Notes: a model not told the origin generated them from the letters alone. 5,349 nt of DNA from Paracoccaceae bacterium (GCA_007121055.1 SKMM01000145.1:1-5349), one strand, 5' to 3'. Shown: positions 1 to 5,227, counted from the stretch's first letter. Program-made: numbers and translations.

Positions 1-627
1 AGATCGACGCGAGGCGCTGTTCCCGATCTGGCGACGGTGATGGAAAGGTGCATCGTGTCAGTGACTTGAAGTCGACATGGGGCCTTCTTGCGCCGCTGGG
101 ATCGGCGAAGGGTTGCGGGAAGGGAGTGGTCGCCGCCGCGCTGCGTCCTCTTCACCCCGAAATCTCGTCTCCGGGCGCGGGATCGGGCCCAAGACGGACC
201 AGCACGCATGGATCAGGCGGGACCAGGAGCTTTGAGACAGACGGTGAGGGACCCCATCAGGCGGCCTGGCGTTCGTTTCGTCGCGCGGGAGTTTCGCCGC
301 GGACAGGATTTCCGGTCGGCCGCCGGACAGGCCGCCGGATTGTTTCTAGATCAAGCAATCCGACGGGCTCTTCGCATCAACACTCCCCAGGTCCTGACCC
401 GTATGTCCTACAACTCAGAATGCGTCATCGTGGCTGTCAGGATTGCGAAGATCAGAACCTGCGGCGCGGACATGTCATGACCGTCGCATGAAGCGTCGTC
501 CGGTGCGACAGGAACGCGACACGCAAAATGGCGATGACACCCTGGCATCGACTCCCGGCGCCGTCTTTCCCGTCAGCACGACCGGCGCAGCTGTCGTCAC
601 GCCCTGCGCCGCCGCCGGGGCCGCCTT
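1..627. other. No confident gene; degraded or non-coding stretch
   Basis: Several open frames cross this stretch on the plus strand, but they overlap each other, are rich in Arg, Gly, Ser and Pro, and show no domain or motif I recognise. One short frame, from ATG at 77 to TGA at 233-235 (52 residues), has a plausible polar C-terminus, but I see no ribosome binding site that would support it. Positions 319-339 contain a short tandem repeat, GCCGCCGGA twice with a 12-bp period. An inverted pair GTCGCA/TGCGAC lies at 483-488 and 504-509, without a T-run that would make it a terminator. The stretch could be an old gene remnant or the 3' side of a locus starting before the window. Confidence 0.5.
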
Positions 628-975
628 TCAGCTCAGCGGAGTCTGCTGATGGGACATCCGGAGCCAGCTGTCCTCGTCCCGCACATAGACGGAGGAGCAC
701 AGGGCCTCGTGGATCGGCGTACCCTCGCGTTCGGCCGACACCTGATAGGCGAGCAGGGCGACGTCGCCCTGCATCCTGACGACCCGGTCGCTCATCACCA
801 CGGAACGCCATCGCTGCGCAACCTCGGGCGCCTGCCACAACGCATCGGCCTGCAGAATACCAGCCGGATAGGGAAAGACGAAGACCGCGCCCTTTGCCGT
901 CATGTGGCGGGCGGCATCCGCGCCCTCGGACCAGAATCGTTCCTCACGGTCCCAGAGGTCAGTCTCCTCGGTCAT
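628..975 (-). CDS. NTF2-like/SnoaL-like (DUF4440-type) small protein
   Basis: This is a 115-residue protein of the nuclear transport factor 2-like fold, which forms small alpha+beta cone-shaped domains, often dimers, used for ligand binding or as small enzymes. The sequence shows an N-terminal helix with the pattern LWDREERFW (residues 7-15), then hydrophobic strands including AVFVFPYPAGIL (30-41), DVALLAYQVSA (71-81) and ALCSSVYVRD (91-100). It ends in SHQQTPL (108-114), a closing strand common in bacterial DUF4440/SnoaL-like proteins. Its length fits a complete single domain. I chose the ATG at 975 because AGGAG lies 9 bases upstream; the frame is open further upstream but that part is Pro/Ala-rich and not family-like. 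The substrate cannot be inferred. It lies 172 bases downstream of the gene at 1148-1552 on the same strand, too far for tight coupling. Alternative: a regulatory ligand-binding domain without catalysis. Confidence 0.78.
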   Translation of the reverse strand: MTEETDLWDREERFWSEGADAARHMTAKGAVFVFPYPAGILQADALWQAPEVAQRWRSVVMSDRVVRMQGDVALLAYQVSAEREGTPIHEALCSSVYVRDEDSWLRMSHQQTPLS

Positions 976-1147
976 TGCGCAACTCTCCTGTGGCAAGGGC
1001 TGTGCCAGTGTCCCTCGTGCGTGCAGGGTTGGCGCGAGCGGTCGGGCAAGAGCGGAAGTTGGTCTCAAGGCATGAGGTCCCAGGTGGGGGCACTTGTTCT
1101 ACCGAGCAAGTTTGGCGTTTCCTGGCTTCCGACGCTCGGCCTGCATT

Positions 1148-1552
1148 CTAGGCGCCGTTCCCGAGGCTGGCGTAAAGTGCATAGGCGAGCAGCAGCCCGA
1201 GAGCCCAGAAGGCGCCCGGGCCGATCTTGGGCGTAACCGCGACCGCGCGCGATCCGTCCCCGCCCGGCTCGCGCGGCAGAAAGGCGACGAGCCGCGAGGC
1301 GATGTCTGCGCATGCCGGGCGGAGGCAGGGCACGTCGGTGAACCGCGCCAGCAGCCCGCACAGCCGGCCTTGCGCATCGCGCGTCGGCATCCCCGCCAGC
1401 GCCGACGCCTCGCGCCACGGATCGACGCCGAGACGCGCGAGCATCGACAGGACCGTCACGCTGGCGCCCCGTGCGTCTTCGCCGACATCGGCGTAGAGGA
1501 AGGGGCCCAATTGCTGGTCCCGCTGTTCCGTGCCTCTGCGGTCTTTTGTCAT
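1148..1552 (-). CDS. Hypothetical protein with single C-terminal membrane segment
   Basis: I do not recognise a characterised family. The 134-residue product has a polar, charged N-terminus (residues 1-14), then a helical region including GPFLYADVGED (16-26), TVLSMLARLGVDPW (33-46) and a second helical pair GRLCGLLARFTDVPCLRP (62-79). The segment CADIASRLVAFLPR follows (81-94), then a Gly/Arg linker, then one hydrophobic stretch (about 112-130, AFWALGLLLAYALYASL) ending four residues from the C-terminus. This layout suggests a cytoplasmic helical domain anchored in the inner membrane by its tail. The ATG at 1552 is the best start, since the upstream in-frame extension (to 1654) is Arg/Ala-rich and looks non-coding; the ribosome binding site is weak (GGGGTGA). 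The LGVDPW-type helical module resembles small conserved hypothetical proteins I associate with alphaproteobacteria, but that is memory of style, not a match. It may be an intact relic amid decayed neighbours. Confidence 0.62.
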   Translation of the reverse strand: MTKDRRGTEQRDQQLGPFLYADVGEDARGASVTVLSMLARLGVDPWREASALAGMPTRDAQGRLCGLLARFTDVPCLRPACADIASRLVAFLPREPGGDGSRAVAVTPKIGPGAFWALGLLLAYALYASLGNGA

Positions 1553-1704
1553 GGTGTCACCCCGATCGAGAGAACATGTGCGGCCGTCGCTGTCATGCCT
1601 TGCCGCCTGCGCTGTGCGACCGAAGGCGATCCGGCGCGCTGGAGCACGCACCATAGCCGCAAAGGCGCCGCCTTGTGCTGACGCAGATCAGCGGCGAGGC
1701 GCGC

Positions 1705-1723
1705 CGATGGTGTTGCACCATCG
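1705..1723. repeat. Perfect 8-bp inverted repeat with 3-base loop
   Basis: CGATGGTG (1705-1712), loop TTG, CACCATCG (1716-1723). The arms are perfectly complementary. No T-run follows on either strand, so it is not a typical intrinsic terminator. It could be an operator half-site pair, a stable RNA hairpin, or a leftover of mobile DNA. Confidence 0.6.
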
Positions 1724-1876
1724 CGCGGGACACGACCGCCGGGGGGCGCCATCACCACAGCCGCGGCCAATGCAGCGCGTGCCCGACCGGGCGCCGCGCC
1801 ATGCGCGGCCCGCGCCTGCCCGCCGCGTGTTGAAACATCGCTGGGCGCGACGTTGTCCGGACATGCATGAATACCC

Positions 1877-1907
1877 GCGGCGCTGCCGGTACGGCAGGCT
1901 GCGCCGC
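1877..1907. repeat. Long imperfect inverted repeat (two nested stems)
   Basis: The outer arms GCGGCGC (1877-1883) and GCGCCGC (1901-1907) enclose a tight inner stem TGCCG-GTA-CGGCA (1884-1896), with a four-base bulge GGCT on the 3' side only. The C at 1883 and G at 1897 can alternatively extend the inner stem to six pairs. No T-run follows. It may be a cruciform-forming or RNA-hairpin element; no function can be assigned. Confidence 0.5.
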
Positions 1908-1941
1908 CAGCCACGCAAAGGACTTGAGACGGAAAGAACGC

Positions 1942-2087
1942 ATGAGCCAGGGGGATCAAGACGTCGCTGAAGCGCTAGATCTGGAGCGGCGTCCGCCACC
2001 CGCTCGGGCGGCGGCTGGCCTTCGCGGCCGCGGTCTTGGTAATCGCACGTGCCGCGGGCTGGTGGCTGATCGGCACGGGTGTGGGCC
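1942..2087 (+). pseudogene. Possible frameshifted N-terminal remnant of a membrane protein (membrane fusion protein-like)
   Basis: An ATG at 1942, preceded by GGAAAG, begins an acidic stretch (MSQGDQDVAEALDLERRPPP). Shortly after, in the +1-shifted frame from about 2008, the sequence reads GRRLAFAAAVLVIARAAGW followed by WLIGTG, a single hydrophobic segment after basic residues. A short cytoplasmic N-terminus, positive charges, one membrane span and then GWWL resembles the start of EmrA/HlyD-type membrane fusion proteins. Nothing of the periplasmic part follows, because the sequence passes into a different remnant by about 2090. One base change would restore the frame. The resemblance is inference from layout only; the complementary strand also has GC-rich third codon positions, so the coding strand itself is uncertain. 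Confidence 0.25.
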
Positions 2088-2258
2088 GTCGCCCGAGGCC
2101 TTCGCCATCGAGGCAGCCGCCCGCGGGCCGCTGAACATGGCCGAAGCCGCGGCGTCGATGCTGCCATCCTCGTACAGGACGAGCCGGCCGGCGGCCTTCG
2201 CCTTCTGGATCGCGCCGCGCGACAGCCCGACATGGGCGGCGTGCTGGCGCTCACTCAT
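1956..2258 (-). pseudogene. Remnant of phage DNA-packaging (terminase small subunit/Nu1-like) protein
   Basis: The first 39 residues look like the N-terminal helix-turn-helix of terminase small subunit-like proteins: MSERQHAAHVGLSRGAIQK, then AAGRLVLYEDGSIDAAAS. The pattern 'xxRQxAAHxGxSRGAIQKAxxxGR...DGSID' is characteristic of proteins annotated as phage packaging or 'elements of external origin' in alphaproteobacteria, where it recognises viral DNA for packaging. After about residue 40 (position 2141) the frame continues to 1956, but the product becomes Arg/Pro/Ala-rich and unlike the family, which normally carries a further 100 or more residues. I therefore read it as truncated by deletion or frameshift. 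ATG at 2258 is the family-like start; an in-frame ATG at 2267 and TTG at 2279 lie just upstream. The ribosome binding site is poor (GGGGCGGG). It is probably a lone prophage or gene-transfer remnant. Confidence 0.6.
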
Positions 2259-2378
2259 GCCATGCATCGCCCGCCCCAATTATCATTCAAAGTCCAGTTC
2301 TTATCGAGTTGATTAGCCGGTCGCGTGGAGCCAACGTCCGATCACAAGGACGATGCAACTCACCACGGAGCCACCACG
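2259..2378. promoter_or_regulatory. Divergent intergenic region with AT-rich core
   Basis: This stretch separates the minus-strand packaging-like remnant from the plus-strand small gene. It contains the most AT-rich run of the left half (about 2279-2317). On the minus strand GATAAT (2284 down to 2279) is a good -10 match, about 20 bases before the ATG at 2258, though no good -35 lies at the right distance. A 5-bp inverted repeat CGTCC/GGACG (2335-2339 and 2348-2352) precedes the small plus-strand gene. Confidence 0.3.
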
Positions 2379-2535
2379 ATGACCACGCGCCCGAACCCGA
2401 TCACCACCCCTGTCCCACGAAGTCCGCGCCGAGAAGGCCCGGCGCAACCGGGAGGCAGCCCTGAACGCCTTCATCGCCAAGAAGGCTGAGGTCGACGAGA
2501 TGCTCGAGCGCCGTCTCGAATGGCGGCAATACTAA
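2379..2535 (+). pseudogene. Small frameshifted hypothetical protein, probably also 3'-truncated
   Basis: ATG at 2379 has CGGAG 8 bases upstream and starts MTTRPNPITTP, but this frame ends after only 36 residues (TGA 2487-2489). Removing one C from the CCCC run at 2407-2410 joins it to the frame ending TAA 2533-2535. That gives about 51 residues: MTTRPNPITTL, then SHEVRAEKARRNREAALNAF, IAKKAEVDEMLER. The restored product is a strongly helical, charged segment with codon use typical of the region. It resembles the start of small conserved proteins I associate with alphaproteobacterial plasmids and conjugative elements (an 'EVRAEKARRNREAL..FIAKKAE' pattern), which are usually longer. The last residues (RLEWRQY) do not fit and suggest a break near 2512. 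Function unknown. The frameshift could be a sequencing error in a C-run or a real mutation. Confidence 0.5.
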
Positions 2536-2601
2536 GTTCATCGGACCAAAGAGAGCGCGCGAAGCTAGTCACCTCTGGGCTCGCTGCCGCCCTTCTGCGC
2601 A

Positions 2602-2685
2602 TTCCAGTGATCGTGGGCACCTGTTCCACGCGATCGTGGGCGCGTGTTCCAGAGCATCGTGGGCAGCCGTCCCATGATCGTGGGC
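2602..2685. repeat. istB-side iterated terminal repeats (4 copies)
   Basis: Four copies of a TTCCA-N4-ATCGTGGGC type unit lie at 2602-2618 (one base short), 2624-2641, 2647-2664 and 2668-2685 (degenerate at its left edge: CGTCCCATG). The ends of the first three are 23 bp apart; the last step is 21 bp. They are inverted relative to the copies at the other end of the element and are probable IstA-binding sites. Confidence 0.85.
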
Positions 2686-2687
2686 AT

Positions 2688-2701
2688 GTGTTTCGGCCGA
2701 C
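2688..2701. repeat. Inner 14-bp inverted repeat, istB side
   Basis: GTGTTTCGGCCGAC is the exact reverse complement of 5085-5098 on the istA side. It lies just inside the innermost 23-bp-type repeat on both sides, 12 bp before the istB stop here. Its perfect conservation, while the neighbouring repeats vary, suggests a bound site or a shared boundary of the repeat array. Confidence 0.85.
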
Positions 2702-2713
2702 GGGTTCAGAGGG

Positions 2714-3475
2714 TCAGGGGTTTGGCTCGCGGTCAAGTTTTTTGCGGCGGGCGTCGATCTTTCGCATGCTCTCTCCGGCCAGTTCGAGGCGATGGGCGTT
2801 GTGGACGAGCCTGTCGAGGATGGCGTCGGCGAGGGTCGGGTCGCCGATGACGTCGTGCCAGGTGTCGACGGGCAGCTGGCTGGTGACGATGGTGGCGGCG
2901 CGGCCGTGTCGGTCCTCGAGGATCTCGAGCAGGTCGCGGCGTTCGTGCGTGGCGAGGGTGGCGAGGCCCCAATCGTCCAGGATCAGCAGGTCGGCGCGGG
3001 CGATGACCTTCAGCGTTCTGGCGTAGCGGCCGTCGCCGCGAGCGATGGCCAGCGCCTCGAAGAGGCGCGGGACGCGGTGGTAGAGGACGCACCGACCGTC
3101 CCGGCAGGCCTTCTGGCCGAGGGCGCAGGCGAGCCAGCTTTTTCCAAGCCCTGTAGCTCCGGTGATCAGCAGGTTCTCGGCGCGGCCGATCCAGCCGCCG
3201 TCGGCGAGGTGGGCGAAGACGGCCCGGTCGATGCCGCGGGGCGTGCGCAGATCGACATCCTCGATGCAGGCGGCATGGCGCAGGGCAGCGAACTTCAGGC
3301 GTGTAGCGAGGCGGCGGCTGTCGCGGTCGGCGGCTTCGCGGTCGACGAGCAGGCCGAGGCGCTCCTCAAAGGTCATGGCCTCGCAGGCCGGGGTGCGGCG
3401 TTGGTCGTCGAGCGCGCGGGCCATGCCCGACAGGCCGAGGGCGATCAGGCGGTCGCTGGTGGGGTGGGTGAGCAC
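2714..3475 (-). CDS. istB: IS21-family helper ATPase IstB
   Basis: IstB is the AAA+ ATPase partner of the IstA transposase. It binds and oligomerises on target DNA and stimulates strand transfer, much as MuB does for phage Mu. The Walker A motif GATGLGKSW is followed by Walker B LLILDDWG and the sensor segment VTSQLP. The C-terminal region contains the conserved DAILDRLVHNAHRLEL block, ending in a basic tail (KIDARRKKLDRE). I chose GTG at 3475 (product VLTHPTSDRL..., 253 residues), because AAGGAG sits 9 bases upstream and many IstB proteins begin (M)LTHPT. The frame can also begin at TTG 3496, which would put that Shine-Dalgarno inside the gene. The start lies 17 bases past the istA stop, so translation is probably coupled to istA. 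All key ATPase residues are present and there is no sign of truncation. Confidence 0.95.
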   Translation of the reverse strand: MLTHPTSDRLIALGLSGMARALDDQRRTPACEAMTFEERLGLLVDREAADRDSRRLATRLKFAALRHAACIEDVDLRTPRGIDRAVFAHLADGGWIGRAENLLITGATGLGKSWLACALGQKACRDGRCVLYHRVPRLFEALAIARGDGRYARTLKVIARADLLILDDWGLATLATHERRDLLEILEDRHGRAATIVTSQLPVDTWHDVIGDPTLADAILDRLVHNAHRLELAGESMRKIDARRKKLDREPNP

Positions 3476-3484
3476 GGGTGTGGT

Positions 3485-3490
3485 CTCCTT
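3485..3490 (-). promoter_or_regulatory. Ribosome binding site of istB
   Basis: On the minus strand this reads AAGGAG, 9 bases before GTG at 3475 and just after the istA stop codon (3495-3493). It decides the istB start in favour of GTG over the upstream TTG and places istB initiation directly behind terminating istA ribosomes. Confidence 0.75.
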
Positions 3491-3492
3491 GT

Positions 3493-5037
3493 TCAATGGA
3501 AATAGCGCTGGCCACGGATGTTGGCGTGGCGCAGGGGCTCGGGGTCGGGGGTGAGGTCGAGGAAGGCCTGGTCGAGGCCGGTCTTGAGGATGGAGCGGAT
3601 CGAGCTGACCGAGCGCGCCCCGATCTGCAGGCCGCGCCGGCAGGCGGCATCGAGGCGGGCCCTGCCGTAGGTCTTCTCCAGGGAGAGGACGCCGAAGCAG
3701 GTGCGGAAGCCCTGCTCAGGGTGGGGCCTTGCTGCCATGACCGCCTCACAGAAGGCCGCTACCGAGGGGCCGGCGGCCTCGGCCGCGGCCACCATCCGCG
3801 CCGGGGTCCATTCGGCGTAGCGGCGGTGCGCGCTCGGCATGTGGGCGGGGTCGGTGACATGGCCGCCGCGGCGGCCGACACCGCGGGCATGGCTGGCGAC
3901 GCGTCGGCCGCGGTGGAAGATCTCCACGGTACGCTCGGTCGCGCGCGCCTCGACCGTCTCGCGGATCAGGCCGAAGGGCACCGAGTAGAAGAAGCCCTCG
4001 ATCTCGACGTGATAGTCGGGCGCGACGCGCGGGCGGCTCCAGCGGGCGAAGACGTAGGGCACCTCGGGCAGCAGCGACAGCGCCGGGCGGTCGAGCGTGG
4101 CGAAGAGGTCGGCGCGGCTTGCGCCATAGCCGCGCATGATGCGGGTGTTGATCTCGTCCACCAGCGGCCGGATCGCGGCATTGACCTCCTCGATGGAGAA
4201 GAAGCGGCGGTTGCGCAGCCGGGCGATGATCCAGCGCTGCGCCACCAGCACCGCCACCTCCACCTTCGCCTTGTCCCTCGGCTTGCGCGACCGGGCGGGC
4301 AGCACGGCGACACCGTAATGCTCGGCCATCGCGGCCATGGTGCGGTTGAGCCCCGGTTCGTGGCGGTCGGGCGCCACGATCACCGCGCGCGGGTTGTCCG
4401 GCACCACCATGCGCGGCACGCCGCCGAGGAAGGCAAACAGGTTCACCTGCGCGCCGATCCAGTCCTCCAGTGTCTCGGCAGGCCGGGCCTCGGCGTAGGT
4501 GTAGCTCGATGCCCCCATCGCCGCGACGAACAGACGGGCCTCCGTGACCTCGCCGGTCAGCGGATCGACGATCTCGATGCCGTCGCCGGAGAAGTCGATG
4601 AACACCTTGTCGCCGCCGAGATGGGTCTGGCGCATCGTGGGGCGGACCCGGCCCTTCCAGGCCTCATAGTGCTCGCAGAACCAGGCATAGCCGTAGCCGT
4701 CGGGGTGGGCCGCGCGGTACTCCTCCCACAGCAGCGCGCGCGTCACGCCCTTGCGCCGCAGCTCGCGGTCGACGGCACCCCAGTCCGGCACAGGCCGCTC
4801 CGGCACGCGCGCGCCGATCTGACCCGGGAAGAGCAGCAGCTCCAGCGCGTCGTCGTCGTCCAGCTCAGGCGGCAGCGGCCATGACAGCCCCGCCGCCCGC
4901 ACCCGCGACAGGTACGCGCCCACCGCCCCCTTCGATATCGACAGCGACGACGCAATAGCGCGGCTGCTGAGCCCTTGGGCGTACTTCAGTCGTAGCAGAT
5001 CTCGAATACGGCGCATCGACAGTCTCTCGGTCGGCAT
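3493..5037 (-). CDS. istA: IS21-family DDE transposase IstA
   Basis: IstA is the 514-residue transposase that binds the element ends and catalyses DNA cleavage and strand transfer. An N-terminal helix-turn-helix lies at about residues 8-48 (LRLKYAQGLSSRAIASSLSI then SKGAVGAYL). The RNase H-like core carries D148 (KVFIDFSGD), D214 (VVPDNPRAV) and E260 (RKPRDKAKVEVAV), the expected DDE triad with family-typical spacing and context. A beta-barrel-like domain follows (about 340-385, YHVEIEGFFYSVPFG onwards). The C-terminal part contains HPEQGFRTCFGVLSL and LEKTYGRARLDAAC, normal for the family. The length is usual for IstA. ATG at 5037 is chosen because GAGGGA sits 7 bases upstream and MPTERLSMRRI matches typical starts; M8 is the only close alternative. 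The gene leads the istAB operon. A hairpin over its Shine-Dalgarno sequence suggests translational restraint. Confidence 0.96.
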   Translation of the reverse strand: MPTERLSMRRIRDLLRLKYAQGLSSRAIASSLSISKGAVGAYLSRVRAAGLSWPLPPELDDDDALELLLFPGQIGARVPERPVPDWGAVDRELRRKGVTRALLWEEYRAAHPDGYGYAWFCEHYEAWKGRVRPTMRQTHLGGDKVFIDFSGDGIEIVDPLTGEVTEARLFVAAMGASSYTYAEARPAETLEDWIGAQVNLFAFLGGVPRMVVPDNPRAVIVAPDRHEPGLNRTMAAMAEHYGVAVLPARSRKPRDKAKVEVAVLVAQRWIIARLRNRRFFSIEEVNAAIRPLVDEINTRIMRGYGASRADLFATLDRPALSLLPEVPYVFARWSRPRVAPDYHVEIEGFFYSVPFGLIRETVEARATERTVEIFHRGRRVASHARGVGRRGGHVTDPAHMPSAHRRYAEWTPARMVAAAEAAGPSVAAFCEAVMAARPHPEQGFRTCFGVLSLEKTYGRARLDAACRRGLQIGARSVSSIRSILKTGLDQAFLDLTPDPEPLRHANIRGQRYFH

Positions 5038-5045
5038 AGGCGGGT

Positions 5046-5064
5046 CCCTCGTTGATCACGAGGG
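5046..5064 (-). promoter_or_regulatory. Hairpin sequestering the istA Shine-Dalgarno sequence
   Basis: In the istA transcript, CCCUCGU, loop GAUCA, ACGAGGG form a perfect 7-bp stem with a 5-base loop. The 3' arm contains the GAGGG that, with the next base, is the istA Shine-Dalgarno (GAGGGA, 5050-5045), 7 bases before the AUG at 5037. Pairing would hide the ribosome binding site. Many insertion sequences (IS10 and IS50 are the classic cases) fold their transposase start when transcription enters from outside. Here the whole hairpin would also be in a transcript begun just upstream, so restraint may be constitutive unless the promoter starts inside the 5' arm. I cannot place the promoter with confidence. 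Confidence 0.6.
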
Positions 5065-5084
5065 CCGCGTAGCCCGGTAAAACT

Positions 5085-5098
5085 GTCGGCCGAAACAC
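5085..5098. repeat. Inner 14-bp inverted repeat, istA side
   Basis: GTCGGCCGAAACAC is the exact reverse complement of 2688-2701. It lies between the istA leader hairpin and the first terminal repeat at 5114, and contains the palindrome TCGGCCGA. Confidence 0.85.
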
Positions 5099-5113
5099 AA
5101 CCAGAACGCAGGT

Positions 5114-5223
5114 GCCCACGATCACGTGGAATGGGCGCCCACCATCCGCTGGAATGGCTGCCCACGATCGCGTGGAATTGCTGCCCACGATCCGCTGGAA
5201 ACCGTGCCCACCATCACGTGGAA
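5114..5223. repeat. istA-side iterated terminal repeats (5 copies, 23-bp period)
   Basis: Five 18-bp units begin at 5114, 5137, 5160, 5183 and 5206, an exact 23-bp period. The consensus is GCCCAC-S-ATC-MCG/CGC-TGGAA. Units 1 and 5 share the core ATCACGTGG, unit 3 has ATCGCGTGG, and units 2 and 4 have ATCCGCTGG, so two unit types alternate. Units 2 and 5 have GCCCACC where the others have GCCCACG. The five-base spacers vary. They are inverted relative to the istB-side copies and are the expected IstA-binding sites at the IS21 end. Confidence 0.9.
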
Positions 5224-5227
5224 CACG

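Larger units (their letters stand above)
1553..1941. other. No convincing gene; GC-rich spacer with inverted repeats
   Basis: Open frames exist on both strands, but their products are dominated by Arg, Ala, Pro and Gly with no domain, as expected of GC-rich non-coding DNA. One minus-strand frame (TTG at 1959 to TGA at 1549-1551) overlaps the start of the next gene by ATGA, the arrangement seen in coupled genes, but its composition argues against it being real. Two strong inverted repeats lie here and are listed separately. Small palindromes TGTCCGGACA (1854-1863) and ATGCAT (1863-1868) are also present. The region may hold the promoter for the minus-strand gene at 1552, but I cannot place clear -35/-10 boxes. 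Confidence 0.5.
2602..5225 (-). mobile_element. IS21-family insertion sequence, apparently complete
   Basis: This is an element of about 2.6 kb with istA followed by istB on the minus strand, bounded by multiple inverted terminal repeats of the type IS21 elements use for IstA binding. The istA-side end, read inward on the minus strand, begins TGTTCCACGTGATGGTGGGC. The istB-side end on the plus strand is TTCCAGTGATCGTGGGC preceded by CA rather than TG. CGCA flanks both proposed ends (2598-2601 and 5226-5229) and would be a 4-bp target duplication, which fits the family's usual short duplications but could be chance. An alternative pair of ends starts at TGCG (2596 and 5229), with no duplication. 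Both genes are full length with all catalytic motifs visible, so the element could be active. Confidence 0.88.

Noticed and set aside
483..509. Terminator for the minus-strand gene ending at 628
   Set aside because: The six-base arms are separated by 15 bases, there is no T-run, and it lies over 100 bases past the stop codon.
649..1236. A 195-residue plus-strand frame over the NTF2-like gene
   Set aside because: It lies antisense to the NTF2-like gene, has no domain and turns Arg-rich at its end.
1549..1959. A minus-strand frame overlapping the next gene start by ATGA, suggesting translational coupling
   Set aside because: It begins at TTG, is Ala/Arg/Gly-rich, and has no ribosome binding site or motif; the ATGA overlap is probably chance.
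3476..3496. istB start at TTG 3496 overlapping the istA stop
   Set aside because: The Shine-Dalgarno AAGGAG lies inside that extension and is well placed for GTG 3475, which also gives the usual IstB N-terminus.
2792..3505. A 237-residue plus-strand open frame opposite istB
   Set aside because: It mirrors the codons of istB on the other strand; Walker A and B motifs prove the minus-strand reading.
3478..4884. A 468-residue plus-strand open frame opposite istA
   Set aside because: It is the antisense shadow of istA, a common artefact in GC-rich genes, with no domain of its own; the istA strand has all the DDE motifs.
5114..5223. A CRISPR array, suggested by regular repeats with a 23-bp period
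   Set aside because: The spacers are only five bases, the units vary, and inverted copies lie at the other end of the IS; these are transposase-binding terminal repeats.
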